DNA of 26,828 nucleotides. Origin: Verrucomicrobiota bacterium (GTDB lineage Bacteria > Verrucomicrobiota > Verrucomicrobiia > Opitutales > Opitutaceae). The stretch is taken from NCBI GenBank assembly GCA_023433275.1, contig JAEZDN010000168.1:1-26828 (forward strand), written 5' to 3'. The first letter of the stretch is position 1. Each line of letters opens with the position of its first letter. The translations under genes and the position numbers were made by a program. The notes beneath the pieces are model-generated. The model saw nothing but the letters and a program-made list of their open reading frames with translations. It had not been told where the DNA came from and did not search any database. This document shows, in pieces, positions 7,432-15,296 of this stretch.

Positions 7432-9609
7432 ATGAAATTTCCCGACTATACCCAACTCGCCTTCGAGACCGCGCCCGCCGCGGGAACCGCCACCGCCTGG
7501 CGCAAGGCCGCGCGAGCCGAGGCCGGCGGCCCCGACGCCCTCGGTGACTGGCAGACCCTGGAGCAGATCCCGGTGAAGCCGGTTTACACGCCGGACGACC
7601 TGAAGGACGTGGGACACCTCGATTTCACGGCGGGCATCGCGCCCTTCCTGCGCGGGCCGTATGCGACGATGTACGTGTTGAAGCCGTGGACGATTCGCCA
7701 GTACGCGGGTTTTTCCACCGCCACCGAGTCCAACGCCTTCTACCGGCGGAATCTCGCCGCGGGCCAGACGGGCCTGTCGGTGGCCTTCGACCTGGCGACG
7801 CATCGCGGCTACGACAGCGATCACCCGCGCGTCACCGGTGACGTTGGCAAGGCGGGCGTGGCGGTGGACAGCGTCCTTGACATGCAGACGCTGTTCCAAG
7901 GCATCCCGCTGGATCGCATCAGCGTCTCGATGACGATGAACGGGGCGGTGTTGCCGGTGCTGGCGTTCTACATCGCCGCCGCGATGGAGCAGGGGGTGAA
8001 GCCCGAGCAACTCGCGGGCACGATCCAGAACGACATCCTGAAGGAGTACATGGTGCGGAACACCTACATCTACCCGCCCGCGCCCTCGATGAGGATCATC
8101 GCCGACATCTTCTCGTACACGGCAAAGCACATGCCGAAGTTCAACTCGATCTCGATCTCCGGCTATCACATGCAGGAGGCGGGGGCCACGGCCGACCTCG
8201 AGCTCGCTTACACGCTGGCGGACGGACTCGAGTACCTGCGCACGGGCCTCAAGACCGGCATGGACATCGATGCCTTCGCGCCGCGGCTGTCATTTTTCTG
8301 GGCGCAGGGGAAGGACCTCTTCATGGAGGTGGCCAAGATGCGCGCCGGCCGCCTGCTCTGGGCGAAGCTGGTGCGGCAGTTCAACCCGCGAAACCCGAAG
8401 TCGATGGCGTTGCGCACGCATTCGCAGACCTCGGGCTGGTCCCTGACGGAGCAGGATCCGTTCAACAACGTCGCGCGCACGTGTGTCGAGGCGATGGCCG
8501 CGGTGCTCGGTCATACGCAAAGCCTGCACACCAACTCGCTCGACGAGGCGATCGCGCTGCCGACCGACTTCTCGGCGCGCATTGCGCGCAACACGCAGCT
8601 TTACCTGCAGGCCGAAACGGGGGTGTGCAGCGTGGTCGATCCGTGGGGTGGTTCCTATTACGTCGAACGGCTCACGCATGAGCTGGCACACAAGGCCTGG
8701 GCGCACATCGAGGAAGTGGAAAAACTCGGCGGCATGGCCCGCGCGATCGAGACGGGCGTGCCGAAGCTCCGGATCGAGGAGGCGGCTGCCCGCCGCCAGG
8801 CCCGGATCGACTCGGGAATCGAATCGATCATCGGCGTGAACAAGTACCAGCTCGACCGGGAGGCGCCCATGGACATCCTGGAGGTGGACAACACCGCCGT
8901 GCGCGAGGCGCAGATCCGGCAGCTGCAAAAATTGAAGGCGGAGCGCGACAACGCGCGCGTTCGCGTCACGCTCGACGCCCTGTCGGAAAGTGCGCGCACC
9001 GGCGAGGGCAACCTGCTGGCGCTCAGCATCGAGGCGGCGCAGGCCCGCGCCACCTTGGGCGAGATCTCGGACGCGTTGGAGAGGCATTTCGGCCGCTATC
9101 AGGCGGAGATCCGCTCGGTCGCAGGCGTGTATCGCGCCGCGTACGAGAATCGCGGCGACGTCGGTCAGGTGCGCGGCATGGCGGATGCGTTTGCCGAGCG
9201 TGAGGGCCGGCGCCCCCGCATCCTGATCGCGAAGCTCGGGCAGGATGGTCACGACCGGGGCGCGAAAGTGGTGGCCACGGCGATGGCCGACATGGGTTTC
9301 GACGTGGACATCGGCCCGCTGTTCCAAACGGCGGAGGAAGCGGCGCGCATGGCGGTTGAAAACGACGTGCATGTCGTGGCCATGAGCTCGCTCGCGGCCG
9401 GGCACAAGACCCTGTTGCCGCTCCTCGTGGGTGAACTCGCGAAGCTGGGCCGCGCGGACATCCTCGTGGTCTGTGGCGGCGTGATTCCCGCCCAGGACTA
9501 TGCGTTCCTGAAGGAGCACGGCGCCGCGGCGATCTTTGGACCCGGCACGCCGATCCCGCAGTCCGCGGCGGTGGTGCTCGAGAAACTCGCAGCCGCCCCG
9601 GTGGCCTGA
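7432..9609 (+). CDS. mutB: Methylmalonyl-CoA mutase large (alpha, catalytic) subunit
   Basis: The 725-residue protein carries out the adenosylcobalamin-dependent rearrangement between succinyl-CoA and (R)-methylmalonyl-CoA. The N-terminal barrel has PWTIRQYAGFSTA (85-97), whose Tyr91 matches the active-site tyrosine. Arg209 (in MVRNTYIYPP) and His246 (in SGYHMQEAG) match the substrate-binding arginine and histidine of the Propionibacterium enzyme with an offset of two. RTHSQTSGWSLTEQDPFNN is intact. The C-terminal B12 domain carries DGHDRG (605-610), with His607 as the axial cobalt ligand, and the later GGVIPAQD and GPGT motifs. Length is standard. The start has no Shine-Dalgarno sequence, only a C-rich leader. 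A 165-bp spacer separates it from meaB. Confidence 0.97.
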   Translation: MKFPDYTQLAFETAPAAGTATAWRKAARAEAGGPDALGDWQTLEQIPVKPVYTPDDLKDVGHLDFTAGIAPFLRGPYATMYVLKPWTIRQYAGFSTATESNAFYRRNLAAGQTGLSVAFDLATHRGYDSDHPRVTGDVGKAGVAVDSVLDMQTLFQGIPLDRISVSMTMNGAVLPVLAFYIAAAMEQGVKPEQLAGTIQNDILKEYMVRNTYIYPPAPSMRIIADIFSYTAKHMPKFNSISISGYHMQEAGATADLELAYTLADGLEYLRTGLKTGMDIDAFAPRLSFFWAQGKDLFMEVAKMRAGRLLWAKLVRQFNPRNPKSMALRTHSQTSGWSLTEQDPFNNVARTCVEAMAAVLGHTQSLHTNSLDEAIALPTDFSARIARNTQLYLQAETGVCSVVDPWGGSYYVERLTHELAHKAWAHIEEVEKLGGMARAIETGVPKLRIEEAAARRQARIDSGIESIIGVNKYQLDREAPMDILEVDNTAVREAQIRQLQKLKAERDNARVRVTLDALSESARTGEGNLLALSIEAAQARATLGEISDALERHFGRYQAEIRSVAGVYRAAYENRGDVGQVRGMADAFAEREGRRPRILIAKLGQDGHDRGAKVVATAMADMGFDVDIGPLFQTAEEAARMAVENDVHVVAMSSLAAGHKTLLPLLVGELAKLGRADILVVCGGVIPAQDYAFLKEHGAAAIFGPGTPIPQSAAVVLEKLAAAPVA

Positions 9610-9774
9610 ACCCGCCATGCGCTGTCGTGTGCCGTTCGGGCGGTCCTTCCGCGAGGCGCCGCGCGGCGTTCATGGCGTCGGGTCATGGCTGGGCCCCGAC
9701 ACTCGGGCCCGCCGGGCCGGGCGCGGACGAGGCGCGTCACGACCAGCGACTCATGTTCCGAGGGAGGGCGGGTG

Positions 9775-10872
9775 ATGGAGAATTCCACACGGCCCGACTG
9801 GGTGCCGCCCGAAGGCGGCGAGGGATTTGCGACGCGCATTGTTTCCGGCATGCCGGCAGCCACGACCCCGGCGCGGAGCGCGCCCCGGCAGGCGTCGATG
9901 GATCCGAGAGCGCTGGCGCGTGGCATCCTGGCCGGTGATCGCATCGCGCTGGCGCGGGCGATTACCCTGGTGGAAAGCCGCGCTCCCGCGCACCGCGCGG
10001 ACGCGATTGCCCTGCTCGAGCTGCTGCGGCCGCGGGCCGGTGGCGCGCTGCGGGTGGGCATCACGGGCGTGCCCGGCGCGGGCAAGAGCACGTTCATCGA
10101 AGCGCTCGGGACTTTCCTGTGCGAGGCGGGCTCGCGCGTGGCGGTGTTGAGCGTGGACCCGAGCAGCCCGGTGACCGGCGGCAGCATTCTGGGCGACAAG
10201 ACGCGCATGGAACGGCTCGCGCGGCACGAGCGCGCGTTCATCCGGCCGTCGCCGAGCGGGTGTGAACTCGGGGGCGTGGCGCGGCGGACCCGCGAGACCA
10301 TCACCCTGTGCGAGGCGGCGGGATTCGACCTCGTGCTGGTCGAGACCGTGGGAGTGGGGCAGAGCGAGGTGGCCGTGCGCGGGATGGTCGACTGTTTCCT
10401 GGTGCTCATGATCGCTGGCGCCGGGGACGAGTTGCAGGGCATGAAGAAGGGCATCCTGGAGCTCTCCGATGTGCTGGTGGTGAACAAGGCCGACGGGGAG
10501 AACCGCGCGCGGGCGGAGGCGGCGCGCCTCGAGTTTTCCCGGGCGTTGCACTACCTCGCGGGCCGGGCAGGCGAGTGGCGGACGCCCGTGCTGGCGTGCT
10601 CGGCGAGGACCGGACGCGGGGTGGCGGACGTCTGGGCCGAGGTGGAACGCTTCATTGGCCAGTCGCGGGCGCGGGGCGAGTTTGACGCGCGGCGCGGCGG
10701 GCAGGAGTTGGCCTCATTCCAAGTCCTGCTGGAGGAAGGCTTGCATGAAATGTTGTTCGCGGATCCGGCCGTGCGCGCCGAGCGGGATGAAATCACGCGG
10801 CTGGTGAAGTCGGGAGCGCTGACGCCCGCGGCGGGCGCGCAGCGATTGCTGGCGAAGATCGCGCGGAAGTGA
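9775..10872 (+). CDS. meaB: MeaB/ArgK-type GTPase, methylmalonyl-CoA mutase chaperone
   Basis: The 365-residue G3E-family GTPase protects and reloads methylmalonyl-CoA mutase with cobalamin. The Walker A motif is GVPGAGKST (98-106). The metal-site and switch stretch LSVDPSSPVTGGSILGDKTRM follows, then VETVGVGQSE and the guanine-specificity motif NKAD. The ATG at 9775 is chosen because GGGAGGG lies about 7 bases upstream, which is one of the few good Shine-Dalgarno sequences in this cluster. Open frame continues 90 bp further upstream, but that sequence is Arg/Gly-rich and unlike the family. The residues before position 40 are a little longer than in typical MeaB. Position next to mutAB fits the role. 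Strong hairpins follow the stop codon. Confidence 0.94.
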   Translation: MENSTRPDWVPPEGGEGFATRIVSGMPAATTPARSAPRQASMDPRALARGILAGDRIALARAITLVESRAPAHRADAIALLELLRPRAGGALRVGITGVPGAGKSTFIEALGTFLCEAGSRVAVLSVDPSSPVTGGSILGDKTRMERLARHERAFIRPSPSGCELGGVARRTRETITLCEAAGFDLVLVETVGVGQSEVAVRGMVDCFLVLMIAGAGDELQGMKKGILELSDVLVVNKADGENRARAEAARLEFSRALHYLAGRAGEWRTPVLACSARTGRGVADVWAEVERFIGQSRARGEFDARRGGQELASFQVLLEEGLHEMLFADPAVRAERDEITRLVKSGALTPAAGAQRLLAKIARK

Positions 10873-10924
10873 GGCCGGATTGGTGCGGGACGCAGACTTG
10901 CTCCGTCCGTGGTTTTCCGGGAGT

Positions 10925-11002
10925 CGGCCCGCGTCGGGCCGCGTTGAAGAGACCGCCCGAAGGCGGGCCACACCCACAAGGGCAGGCGCAGCAAGGCTGC
11001 GC
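10925..11002 (+). terminator. Three consecutive hairpins after meaB
   Basis: Three hairpins follow one another: CGGCCCG-CGT-CGGGCCG (10925-10941), GCCCG-AAGG-CGGGC (about 10954-10968) and GCGCAGC-AAG-GCTGCGC (10986-11002). The perfect stems and tight loops suggest a transcription stop, RNA-end protection or a dispersed repeat. No U-run follows. The unit may therefore split here, with the epimerase gene having its own promoter in the remaining 160 bp. Confidence 0.45.
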
Positions 11003-11165
11003 GCCTACGGGGAGGGCGAGTGGCGCATGATCCGGAAGAGCGCGCGGCGCAGGATAAGTTTTCGAAATGAGCGCGATTTGCGGACGAAGCGATTAGTGCT
11101 GCGCATGACTTGGCAAGATGTGCGGAGAGTGATGCCGGCGTATCGGCTACACTGGCCGCATCATC

Positions 11166-11588
11166 ATGATACAGGCCATCGATCACCTCGGAATCGCGGT
11201 TCGCTCGCTGGATGAAGCGGTGCCGCTCTACGAACAGGCGCTCGGGTTGAAATGCATCGGGCGCGAGGAAGTGGCGGCGCAGAAAGTACGTACCGCCTTC
11301 TTCGATGCCGGCGGCGTGCACCTCGAGTTGCTCGAGCCCACGGCGCCGGAGAGCCCGATCGCCAAGTTTCTCACCGACCGGGGCGAGGGAATCCATCACG
11401 TGGCGTTCCGCACGGACGACATCACCGGCCAGCTCAAGCAGGCCGCGAATGCCGGCGTGCGGCTGATCCACGAGCAGCCGTTCGACGGCGCGGCCGGCAA
11501 GCTCGTCGCCTTTCTCCATCCCAAGTCCACCCGCGGCGTGCTCACCGAGTTGTGCGCGATCAAACCGGGCGGCGGCCCTGCTCACTGA
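11166..11588 (+). CDS. mce: Methylmalonyl-CoA epimerase
   Basis: The 140-residue protein of the vicinal oxygen chelate fold converts (R)- to (S)-methylmalonyl-CoA, linking the mutase to the carboxyltransferase. Two glyoxalase-like repeats are visible. IDHLGIAVRSLDEA (5-18) carries ligand His7. VHLELLEP (51-58) carries the second-position ligand (Glu54). GEGIHHVAFRTDD (73-85) carries His77/His78. GVLTELC (124-130) carries Glu128. Length is exactly that of the family. The start ATG has no Shine-Dalgarno sequence. The 19-bp spacer to the next gene consists only of C and T. Confidence 0.95.
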   Translation: MIQAIDHLGIAVRSLDEAVPLYEQALGLKCIGREEVAAQKVRTAFFDAGGVHLELLEPTAPESPIAKFLTDRGEGIHHVAFRTDDITGQLKQAANAGVRLIHEQPFDGAAGKLVAFLHPKSTRGVLTELCAIKPGGGPAH

Positions 11589-11607
11589 CCCCCCCCCTTT
11601 TTTTTCC
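11589..11607 (+). promoter_or_regulatory. All-pyrimidine spacer before mmdA (C9 T8 CC)
   Basis: The whole gap between the mce stop codon and the mmdA ATG is nine C, eight T and two C. There is no purine and so no Shine-Dalgarno sequence. Such a tract could act as an S1-type single-stranded ribosome landing site. It is also prone to slippage, which would change leader length. Both roles are inferred. Confidence 0.5.
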
Positions 11608-13161
11608 ATGGCCATCGAGACAAAATTTCTGACCAAACTGGAAACACGCCGGAAAACCGCCCGCGCGGCGGGCGGCGAGGACAAGCTGGCGGCGCGCCGG
11701 GCGAAAGGCCTCAATCCCCCCCCGGAGCGCGTCGAAGCGCTCTTTCAGCCGGGAACCTTCATGGAGTGGGGGCTGCACGCCGACCACGATTGCCACGATT
11801 TCGGCCTCGAGGGAAAACCGATGCCGGGCGATGGCGTGGTGACTGGCGTGGGCTATGTCGACGGACGCCCCGTGGCGGTGTTCAGCCAGGATTTCACCAT
11901 TGGCGGCGGCGCCCTGGGTCGGATCCACTCGAAGAAGATCTGTGACCTGATGGACTACGCCATGAAGGCCGGCATCCCTGTGATCGGGATCAACGATTCG
12001 GGCGGGGCGCGCATCCAGGAAGGTGACGACTCGTTGTCGGGCTACGGGCAGGTGTTTTTCCGCAATGTGCTCGCGTCGGGCGTCATGCCCCAGGTTTCGA
12101 TCATTGCGGGACCGTGCGCGGGCGGCGCGGCGTACAGCCCGGCGCTCACGGACTTCATCATCATGACGCGGAAGAACGCGTCGATGTTCATCTGCGGGCC
12201 GGAAGTGATCAAGGCGGCGACTGGCCAGGCAGTGACGATGGACGATATCGGCGGGACGGCGGTCAATGCGTCGGTCAGCGGCAATGTCCACTTTGTGGCG
12301 GAGGATGATGCGGAGGCGCTGGCTCTGGCGCGGCGGCTCCTGGGGTTTCTTCCCGCCAACAACGTAATGGATCCGCCGCACCGGCCGACGTCCGCGTTGG
12401 ATCTCTCGCCGGACCCGGTGTTCAACGAGTTGGTGCCGGCCGAGGCCCGCGCCCCGATGGACATCCTGAAGGTGATCGGGCGGCTGGTGGACGAGGGGGA
12501 TTTCCTGGAGGTTCATCGCGAGTGGGCCAAGAACCTCGTGGTGGGTTTTGGCCGGGTGCAGGGCATCGTGTGTGGCATCGTCGCGAACCAGCCGATGGTG
12601 AAGGCCGGGACGCTGGATATCGATTCGTCGGACAAGGGGGCGCGCTTCATCCGCTTCTGCAACGCCTTCAACATCCCGATCGTCACGCTGGTGGACATTC
12701 CGGGCTTCATGCCCGGCGTGGCCCAGGAGCGCGGTGGCATCATCCGTCATGGGGCCAAGATGCTCTTCGCGTATGCCGCCGCCTCCGTGCCCAAGATCAC
12801 CGTGATCCTGCGCAAGGCCTATGGCGGGGCCTACCTGGCCATGTGCAGTGCCGACATGGGGGCCGACCTCGTTTACGCCTGGCCGACGGCGGAGATCGCG
12901 GTGATGGGCGCCGAGGGGGCCGTGAAGATCCTTTATAAGCGGGAAATCGCCGCCGCCGCCGATCCGAAGGCGAAGGAAGCCGAGCTGGCCGCGGACTATC
13001 GCGACAAGTTCGCCTCGCCGTACCAGGCCGCGCGCAAGGCCATGATCACGGATGTGATCGAGCCGGCGCAGACGCGCGCCGCCGTGGCTATGGCGCTGCG
13101 CAACACGCTCTCGAAGCGGGATACCCGTCCGCCCAAGAAGCACGGCAACATCCCGCTCTAA
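11608..13161 (+). CDS. mmdA: Methylmalonyl-CoA decarboxylase/transcarboxylase 12S carboxyltransferase (alpha) subunit
   Basis: The 517-residue crotonase-fold carboxyltransferase moves the carboxyl of (S)-methylmalonyl-CoA to biotin on the carrier protein, releasing propionyl-CoA. Oxyanion-hole and CoA/biotin motifs are complete. In the N-lobe NDSGGARIQEG (129-139) and GPCAGGAAYSPAL (168-180) are visible. In the C-lobe VDIPGFMPG and RKAYGGAYLAM (402-412) are visible. The ending PPKKHGNIPL is the signature end of propionyl/methylmalonyl-CoA carboxyltransferases. The same fold occurs in propionyl-CoA carboxylase beta (PccB). Here the nearby OadB/OadG and the absence of a biotin carboxylase gene favour the decarboxylase or transcarboxylase role. 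Confidence 0.95.
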   Translation: MAIETKFLTKLETRRKTARAAGGEDKLAARRAKGLNPPPERVEALFQPGTFMEWGLHADHDCHDFGLEGKPMPGDGVVTGVGYVDGRPVAVFSQDFTIGGGALGRIHSKKICDLMDYAMKAGIPVIGINDSGGARIQEGDDSLSGYGQVFFRNVLASGVMPQVSIIAGPCAGGAAYSPALTDFIIMTRKNASMFICGPEVIKAATGQAVTMDDIGGTAVNASVSGNVHFVAEDDAEALALARRLLGFLPANNVMDPPHRPTSALDLSPDPVFNELVPAEARAPMDILKVIGRLVDEGDFLEVHREWAKNLVVGFGRVQGIVCGIVANQPMVKAGTLDIDSSDKGARFIRFCNAFNIPIVTLVDIPGFMPGVAQERGGIIRHGAKMLFAYAAASVPKITVILRKAYGGAYLAMCSADMGADLVYAWPTAEIAVMGAEGAVKILYKREIAAAADPKAKEAELAADYRDKFASPYQAARKAMITDVIEPAQTRAAVAMALRNTLSKRDTRPPKKHGNIPL

Positions 13162-13203
13162 ACCGGCCATGTCCACTCGCCTCGTCCATCCTTCCAATCC
13201 GCT

Positions 13204-13593
13204 ATGCCCATGAAAAAGCTCCGCATCACCGTAGATGGCCGGGTGTTCGACGTGACGGTCGAACTGGCCGACGAAACCGCCCCGGCCGCCGCGCGCCCGA
13301 TTGCCGCCCCGCTGCCGGCGGTTGCCGCCCCGGCCCCTTCCGCCCCGGTGCCGGTTCCCACTGCCCCGGCGCCGGCCGCCGCGGGAGCGGTCTGCAGCCC
13401 GCTGGCGGGCAAGGTCGTTTCCGTCGACGTCAAGGTGGGTGCGGCCGTCGCGGCTGGCGCCCAACTGGTGACCATCGAGGCGATGAAGATGAACACCTTC
13501 GTGTACGCCGAACGAGCCGGCACGGTCACGGCGATCACGGCCAAACCGGGCGACGCGGTCGAGGAGGGCGGCTCATTGCTCACGCTCGGCTGA
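13204..13593 (+). CDS. Biotin carboxyl carrier protein (gamma/1.3S subunit)
   Basis: The 129-residue carrier has three parts. There is a short N-terminal beta segment (KKLRITVDGRVFDVTVE, 4-20). A linker almost wholly of Ala and Pro follows (about 25-60). A C-terminal biotinyl domain carries EAMKMNT, where Lys95 is the biotinylated residue. It shuttles CO2 from MmdA to OadB, and probably to the 5S-type subunit at 3772, which lacks its own biotin domain. Translation may begin at 13204 or two codons later at 13210; the choice does not affect the domain. The leader is C-rich. It lies 42 bp after mmdA and 17 bp before oadG. Confidence 0.95.
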   Translation: MPMKKLRITVDGRVFDVTVELADETAPAAARPIAAPLPAVAAPAPSAPVPVPTAPAPAAAGAVCSPLAGKVVSVDVKVGAAVAAGAQLVTIEAMKMNTFVYAERAGTVTAITAKPGDAVEEGGSLLTLG

Positions 13594-13610
13594 AACCGGC
13601 CCGCCACGTC

Positions 13611-14009
13611 ATGAATCCTCCCGTATCCATCCTTGCGCGTCCCCTCGTGGCCTCGCTGCCGGACTTCCCGACGTTGTCGGAATCGATCATCTACCAGATC
13701 AACGGCCTGATCGTCGTTTTCACCGCGCTCACCCTCATCTGGGGATTGCTGGAAGTGATGGCTCTTTGGTTCAAGTGGCGCACCCGGTTGGCCAAGGAAG
13801 CGCTCGCGGCTGCCCCGAGCTCCCCGGTTCCTGCGCCCGTCGCGACCGACCAGCTCGCCCCGGAGATGGTCGCCGCCATGGCGGCGGCGGTGCACCACGT
13901 GTTGGGTGCGGGCAACCGCATCACCTCGATCGTCCGGGTGGAAGCCCCGGATGGCGAGTGGACCCGGGAAGGCCGCCGCCAGATTCACTCCGCCCGCAAG
14001 GTCCGTTAA
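13611..14009 (+). CDS. OadG-type small membrane subunit of Na+-pumping decarboxylase
   Basis: The 132-residue protein has one hydrophobic segment (about 28-52) followed by a basic KWRTRLAK stop-transfer, an Ala/Pro linker, and a soluble C-terminal part. That part contains APEMVAAMAAAVHHVLG and ends WTREGRRQIHSARKVR. This architecture matches the delta/gamma subunits of methylmalonyl-CoA or oxaloacetate decarboxylases, which hold the carboxyltransferase to the membrane pump. Similarity in this family is low, so the call rests on architecture, the C-terminal signature and position between the biotin carrier and OadB. It is spaced 12 bp from the next gene, with a C-rich non-Shine-Dalgarno start. 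Confidence 0.85.
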   Translation: MNPPVSILARPLVASLPDFPTLSESIIYQINGLIVVFTALTLIWGLLEVMALWFKWRTRLAKEALAAAPSSPVPAPVATDQLAPEMVAAMAAAVHHVLGAGNRITSIVRVEAPDGEWTREGRRQIHSARKVR

Positions 14010-14021
14010 CCCACGCCTGCC

Positions 14022-15266
14022 ATGCTCCAAGGACTTCTCGATTATTTCTCCACCACCGGGTTCACGCTGATCACCGGCAAGATGCTCATCATGTGGGCCA
14101 TCGTCGGCGTGCTGCTTTGGCTGGCGATCGCCAAGGGCTTCGAGCCCCTCCTGCTGGTTCCCATTGCGTTCGGGGCGCTGATCGCGAACCTGCCGACGCG
14201 CGGCGTGATCACCGCCGAGATGAAGCCGAACGGGGTCTATGAAACGGCCACGTTCACCATCGAGGGCACCCCGGTGAATCATGCCGGGCAGGTGGAGCCC
14301 GGAGGGATCCATCCCCAGAAGATCAAGGTCGAGCGCGTCGAGGGCGGGTTGTTCGATTTCATCTCCCAAGGCATCAAGCTGGAGCTGTTTCCGCCGCTGA
14401 TCTTCCTCGGGGTCGGGGCACTGACCGATTTCGGCCCACTGATCGCGATGCCGCGCACGCTCATGCTGGGGGCCGCGGCGCAGCTGGGGTTGTTCATGTC
14501 CTTCATGGGAGCGGGCATGCTTGGCTTCACGGCGAAGCAGGCGGCGTCGATCGGCATCATCGGCGGCGCCGACGGCCCGACGGCGATTTTTCTCACCAAC
14601 AAGCTGGCGCCCGAACTGCTCGGGGCGGTGGCGGTGGCGGCCTACAGCTACATGTCGCTCGTGCCGCTGATCCAGCCGCCGATCATGCGCCTGCTCACGA
14701 CGCAAAAGGAACGGCGGATCCGCATGAAGTCGCTGCGGCCCGTCTCGAAGCTGGAAAAGCTGATCTTCGCGATCTTGGTCATGGTTGTCTGCATCCTGCT
14801 GGTACCTGACGCCTCCGCGCTGATCGCCATGCTGATGCTCGGCAATTTCCTGCGCGAGTGCGCCGTGACCGAGCGGCTCGTGCATGCCGCGCAGAACGAG
14901 ATCATCAACGTCCTTACAATCTTCCTCGGCACGAGCGTGGGCATCACGATGGCGGCGGAGAGTTTCCTGGCGCCGGAGACGCTCAAGATCATCGTGCTGG
15001 GCGTCGTCGCGTTCGGCTTCTCGACGGCCGGTGGGGTGCTGGCGGCCAAGCTCATGAACGTGCTCAGCCCGAAGAATCCGGTGAACCCGTTGATCGGCTC
15101 CGCGGGTGTTTCCGCCGTGCCGATGGCGGCGCGCGTGTCGCACGTCGAGGGCCAGAAATACGATTCCGGAAACTACCTGCTCATGCACGCCATGGGGCCC
15201 AATGTCGCGGGTGTGATCGGCACCGCGGTCGCAGCGGGCTATTTCCTCTCGACGTTGTCCCGCTAA
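14022..15266 (+). CDS. oadB: Na+-transporting carboxybiotin decarboxylase beta subunit (OadB/MmdB)
   Basis: The 414-residue integral membrane protein decarboxylates carboxybiotin and exports Na+. The hallmark GGADGPTAIFLTNKLAP (181-197) holds the essential aspartate (Asp184), and NPVNPLIGSAGVSAVPMAARVSH (from 352) is the second conserved ion-site region. FLRECAVTERL and NEIINVLTIFLGTSVG are also typical. Between GALIANLP (51-58) and FDFISQGIKLELFPPLIF there is a hydrophilic stretch of about 45 residues (62-108). It seems longer than in the Klebsiella-type protein and would lie at a membrane surface. The protein is the energy-coupling part of the cluster. Confidence 0.95.
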   Translation: MLQGLLDYFSTTGFTLITGKMLIMWAIVGVLLWLAIAKGFEPLLLVPIAFGALIANLPTRGVITAEMKPNGVYETATFTIEGTPVNHAGQVEPGGIHPQKIKVERVEGGLFDFISQGIKLELFPPLIFLGVGALTDFGPLIAMPRTLMLGAAAQLGLFMSFMGAGMLGFTAKQAASIGIIGGADGPTAIFLTNKLAPELLGAVAVAAYSYMSLVPLIQPPIMRLLTTQKERRIRMKSLRPVSKLEKLIFAILVMVVCILLVPDASALIAMLMLGNFLRECAVTERLVHAAQNEIINVLTIFLGTSVGITMAAESFLAPETLKIIVLGVVAFGFSTAGGVLAAKLMNVLSPKNPVNPLIGSAGVSAVPMAARVSHVEGQKYDSGNYLLMHAMGPNVAGVIGTAVAAGYFLSTLSR

Positions 15267-15296
15267 CCCGCCCCGCCGCAGGGGTGCCCACCGCCC

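Noticed and set aside
5364..7433. Long minus-strand open frame opposite mutA
   Set aside because: It is an antisense shadow of mutA, with Arg/His-rich low-complexity translation and no start context.
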